A stretch of 64,000 bases of DNA from Pseudalkalibacillus sp052246725 (lineage in GTDB: Bacteria; Bacillota; Bacilli; Bacillales; Fictibacillaceae), in NCBI GenBank assembly GCA_052246725.1, contig JBQQCL010000001.1; one strand, written 5' to 3'. Each line of letters begins with the position of its first letter. The stretch's first letter is position 1. The position numbers were made by a program, and so were the translations under genes. Shown one piece after another: positions 63,104 through 64,000 of the stretch. The notes beneath the pieces are model-generated. The model made no database searches, was not told the DNA's origin, and saw nothing but the letters and a program-made list of their open reading frames with translations.

Positions 63104-63845
63104 GCTGTGTTCCCCTCCGAGCATCAATAATGTATTTCCAAAAAACCAAACCTAATACAGTCAAAAATAGACCGCCAAAGATTGCTATTAAGAGATTAGG
63201 AATCAGATTGGATTCCTCTTGTTTAATGACTGTTTCGATCTCCATCGGTTCTTCAAAAAAGTGAAGGTTGGTTTCTTGTTTTCTCATATTTTCTATAAAA
63301 AACGGTAAATTCGTCTCTAATTCCAATAAAATCTCTTTGTAATTGTCGATTTCTACTATTGATAAGTTTTCATTTTTCAGTTTTTCAGTATAAAAATCAA
63401 TTCGTTCTTCCGTTTTCTCACTCTGGGTTTTAAAAACCGTTTTACCTTCTTGAGTGAGCTCCTTGCGTTTATTATACGCAGATTCCAAATCATCCCAATA
63501 TTGATTTGAAACTTTTTCCAATTGTTTTTCCGCAACGTTTTTGTCAGAGGAAGTTACCTGGAATTTGACCCGACCATCACTTGGTATGATGACCTTGAAA
63601 TCATCTCTGTACTCTTCGGGTAACTTTTCCTCATATATCTTTAAAATGAGATCATTGTCAGTTAAGCGGTCTTCAGTAAGCCCTCCAACATAAAATAACG
63701 TTTTTGCTTCATATGGGCGATCCTGGAACATAGATAAACCTATTGCAATCAACGAAAGAATCAATGGTACAATCAAAAAATATTTTTTCTTTTTCCAAAA
63801 GAAAACCAAGTTTTCATATAATACAAATTCACGTTTTGCGCTCAC
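63096..63845 (-). CDS. Wzz-type polysaccharide chain-length protein
   Basis: A 249-residue protein with two membrane helices (about 12-35: FLIVPLILSLIAIGLSMF; and about 215-237: LLIAIFGGLFLTVLGLVFW) and a coiled-coil loop rich in Glu and Lys between. This is the co-polymerase layout, without a kinase domain. GTG 63845 has GGAGG 8 nt upstream; the TTG start further out would leave no site. It differs from the Wzz-like protein at 31835. Confidence 0.82.
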   Translation of the reverse strand: MSAKREFVLYENLVFFWKKKKYFLIVPLILSLIAIGLSMFQDRPYEAKTLFYVGGLTEDRLTDNDLILKIYEEKLPEEYRDDFKVIIPSDGRVKFQVTSSDKNVAEKQLEKVSNQYWDDLESAYNKRKELTQEGKTVFKTQSEKTEERIDFYTEKLKNENLSIVEIDNYKEILLELETNLPFFIENMRKQETNLHFFEEPMEIETVIKQEESNLIPNLLIAIFGGLFLTVLGLVFWKYIIDARRGTQRD

Positions 63846-63891
63846 TAATACAGCCTCCAATTTACTAAGCTATCTTTATACATAAAAGAAA

Positions 63892-63909
63892 TCCCTCAGA
63901 AATGAGGGA
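63892..63909 (-). terminator. Hairpin between the wbpE-like gene and the Wzz gene
   Basis: TCCCTCA and TGAGGGA form a 7-bp stem with a 4-nt loop, followed on the minus strand by TTTCTTTTATG. It may be a partial terminator that lowers expression of the downstream genes. Confidence 0.6.
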
Positions 63910-63914
63910 AGACG

Positions 63915-64000
63915 TCAAACTTTTTTATAAAATTTTGCCATCATTTCTACAACATAGGTTTGTTGTTCAGTTGTCAATTCAGGAAACATCGGTAATGAAA
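63915..64000 (-). CDS. DegT/DnrJ/EryC1/StrS aminotransferase, C-terminal end (WbpE-like)
   Basis: Only 28 codons are in the window. The minus strand reads SLPMFPELTTEQQTYVV then EMMAKFYKKV and stop. The SLPMFPELT motif and length to the end are typical for the C-terminus of PLP-dependent sugar aminotransferases. In the Wbp pathway WbpE aminates the 3-keto sugar made by WbpB. It is the first visible gene of this cluster; the rest lies outside. Confidence 0.8.
   Translation of the reverse strand, partial: SLPMFPELTTEQQTYVVEMMAKFYKKV

Noticed and set aside
1..64000. CRISPR arrays, tRNA or rRNA genes, riboswitches and prophage genes
   Set aside because: No regularly spaced direct repeats with unique spacers, no recognisable tRNA or rRNA sequence, no T-box or known aptamer pattern, and no phage structural genes were found by reading.

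Overview
The window is a chromosomal stretch of a motile, low-GC Gram-positive bacterium of the family Bacillaceae. Evidence: AGGAGG-type ribosome binding sites, GTG/TTG starts, and the Bacillus subtilis-like gene order comFA-comFC-yvyF-flgM-flgN-flgK-flgL-yviE-fliW-csrA-hag-flaG-fliD-fliS-fliT next to degS-degU-yvyE, hpf-secA and a teichoic-acid (tag)/lytABC-like region. The genus cannot be fixed from sequence alone. No tRNA, rRNA or CRISPR array was seen.

Layout. (1) 1-3896: 5' part of secA, hpf, a cold-shock gene and pcp. (2) 3294-13683: a peptide-scavenging locus on the minus strand. It reads Lrp-family regulator, M42 aminopeptidase, M55 D-aminopeptidase DppA, DppBCDF/DppE oligopeptide ABC transporter, DUF3899 protein and pyroglutamyl peptidase, with a divergent amidohydrolase. 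(3) 13740-27463: the late flagellar and competence genes. (4) 27498-31791: degV, degU, degS, yvyE and repeat-rich intergenic DNA. (5) 31835-39946: a first surface-polysaccharide cluster (Wzz-like, ligase/polymerase, three glycosyltransferases, epimerase, flippase). (6) 40248-51168: wall teichoic acid genes tagA, mnaA, tagH, tagG, tagF-like, tagD, tagB-like and an LCP (tagU) gene, with PhoP-box-like 11-bp-period repeats at tagA and tagD. (7) 51402-56079: three cell-wall proteins resembling lytC/lytB and sharing an unusual SH3-like repeat. (8) 56108-64000: a second polysaccharide cluster with a Wbp-type set (dehydrogenase, oxidoreductase, aminotransferase, acetyltransferase, 2-epimerase). Such a set makes UDP-diacetamido-mannuronic acid in other bacteria.

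The most unusual region is hag (18023-20035). The flagellin reading frame is broken into four exons by three group I intron-like insertions. Every proposed 5' exon ends in T and every proposed intron ends in G, and joining the exons gives a continuous 336-residue flagellin of canonical sequence. The third intron keeps a second complete flagellin C-terminus inside its P1 loop. Unspliced and spliced messages would therefore both end in a normal tail (QSMQSPNGVLQLLR or QANQQPQGVLQLLR). Just downstream, on the opposite strand, lies a free-standing LAGLIDADG homing endonuclease gene. It has a LexA-box-like palindrome at its promoter and is split by a -1 frameshift at an in-phase A AAA AAG heptamer followed by a hairpin. 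The hag leader carries a near-consensus CsrA site, and csrA and fliW lie immediately upstream.

Two further genes (comFA and a small gene beside fliT) are broken by apparent one-base homopolymer losses. Sequencing error must therefore be considered for all three frameshifts.
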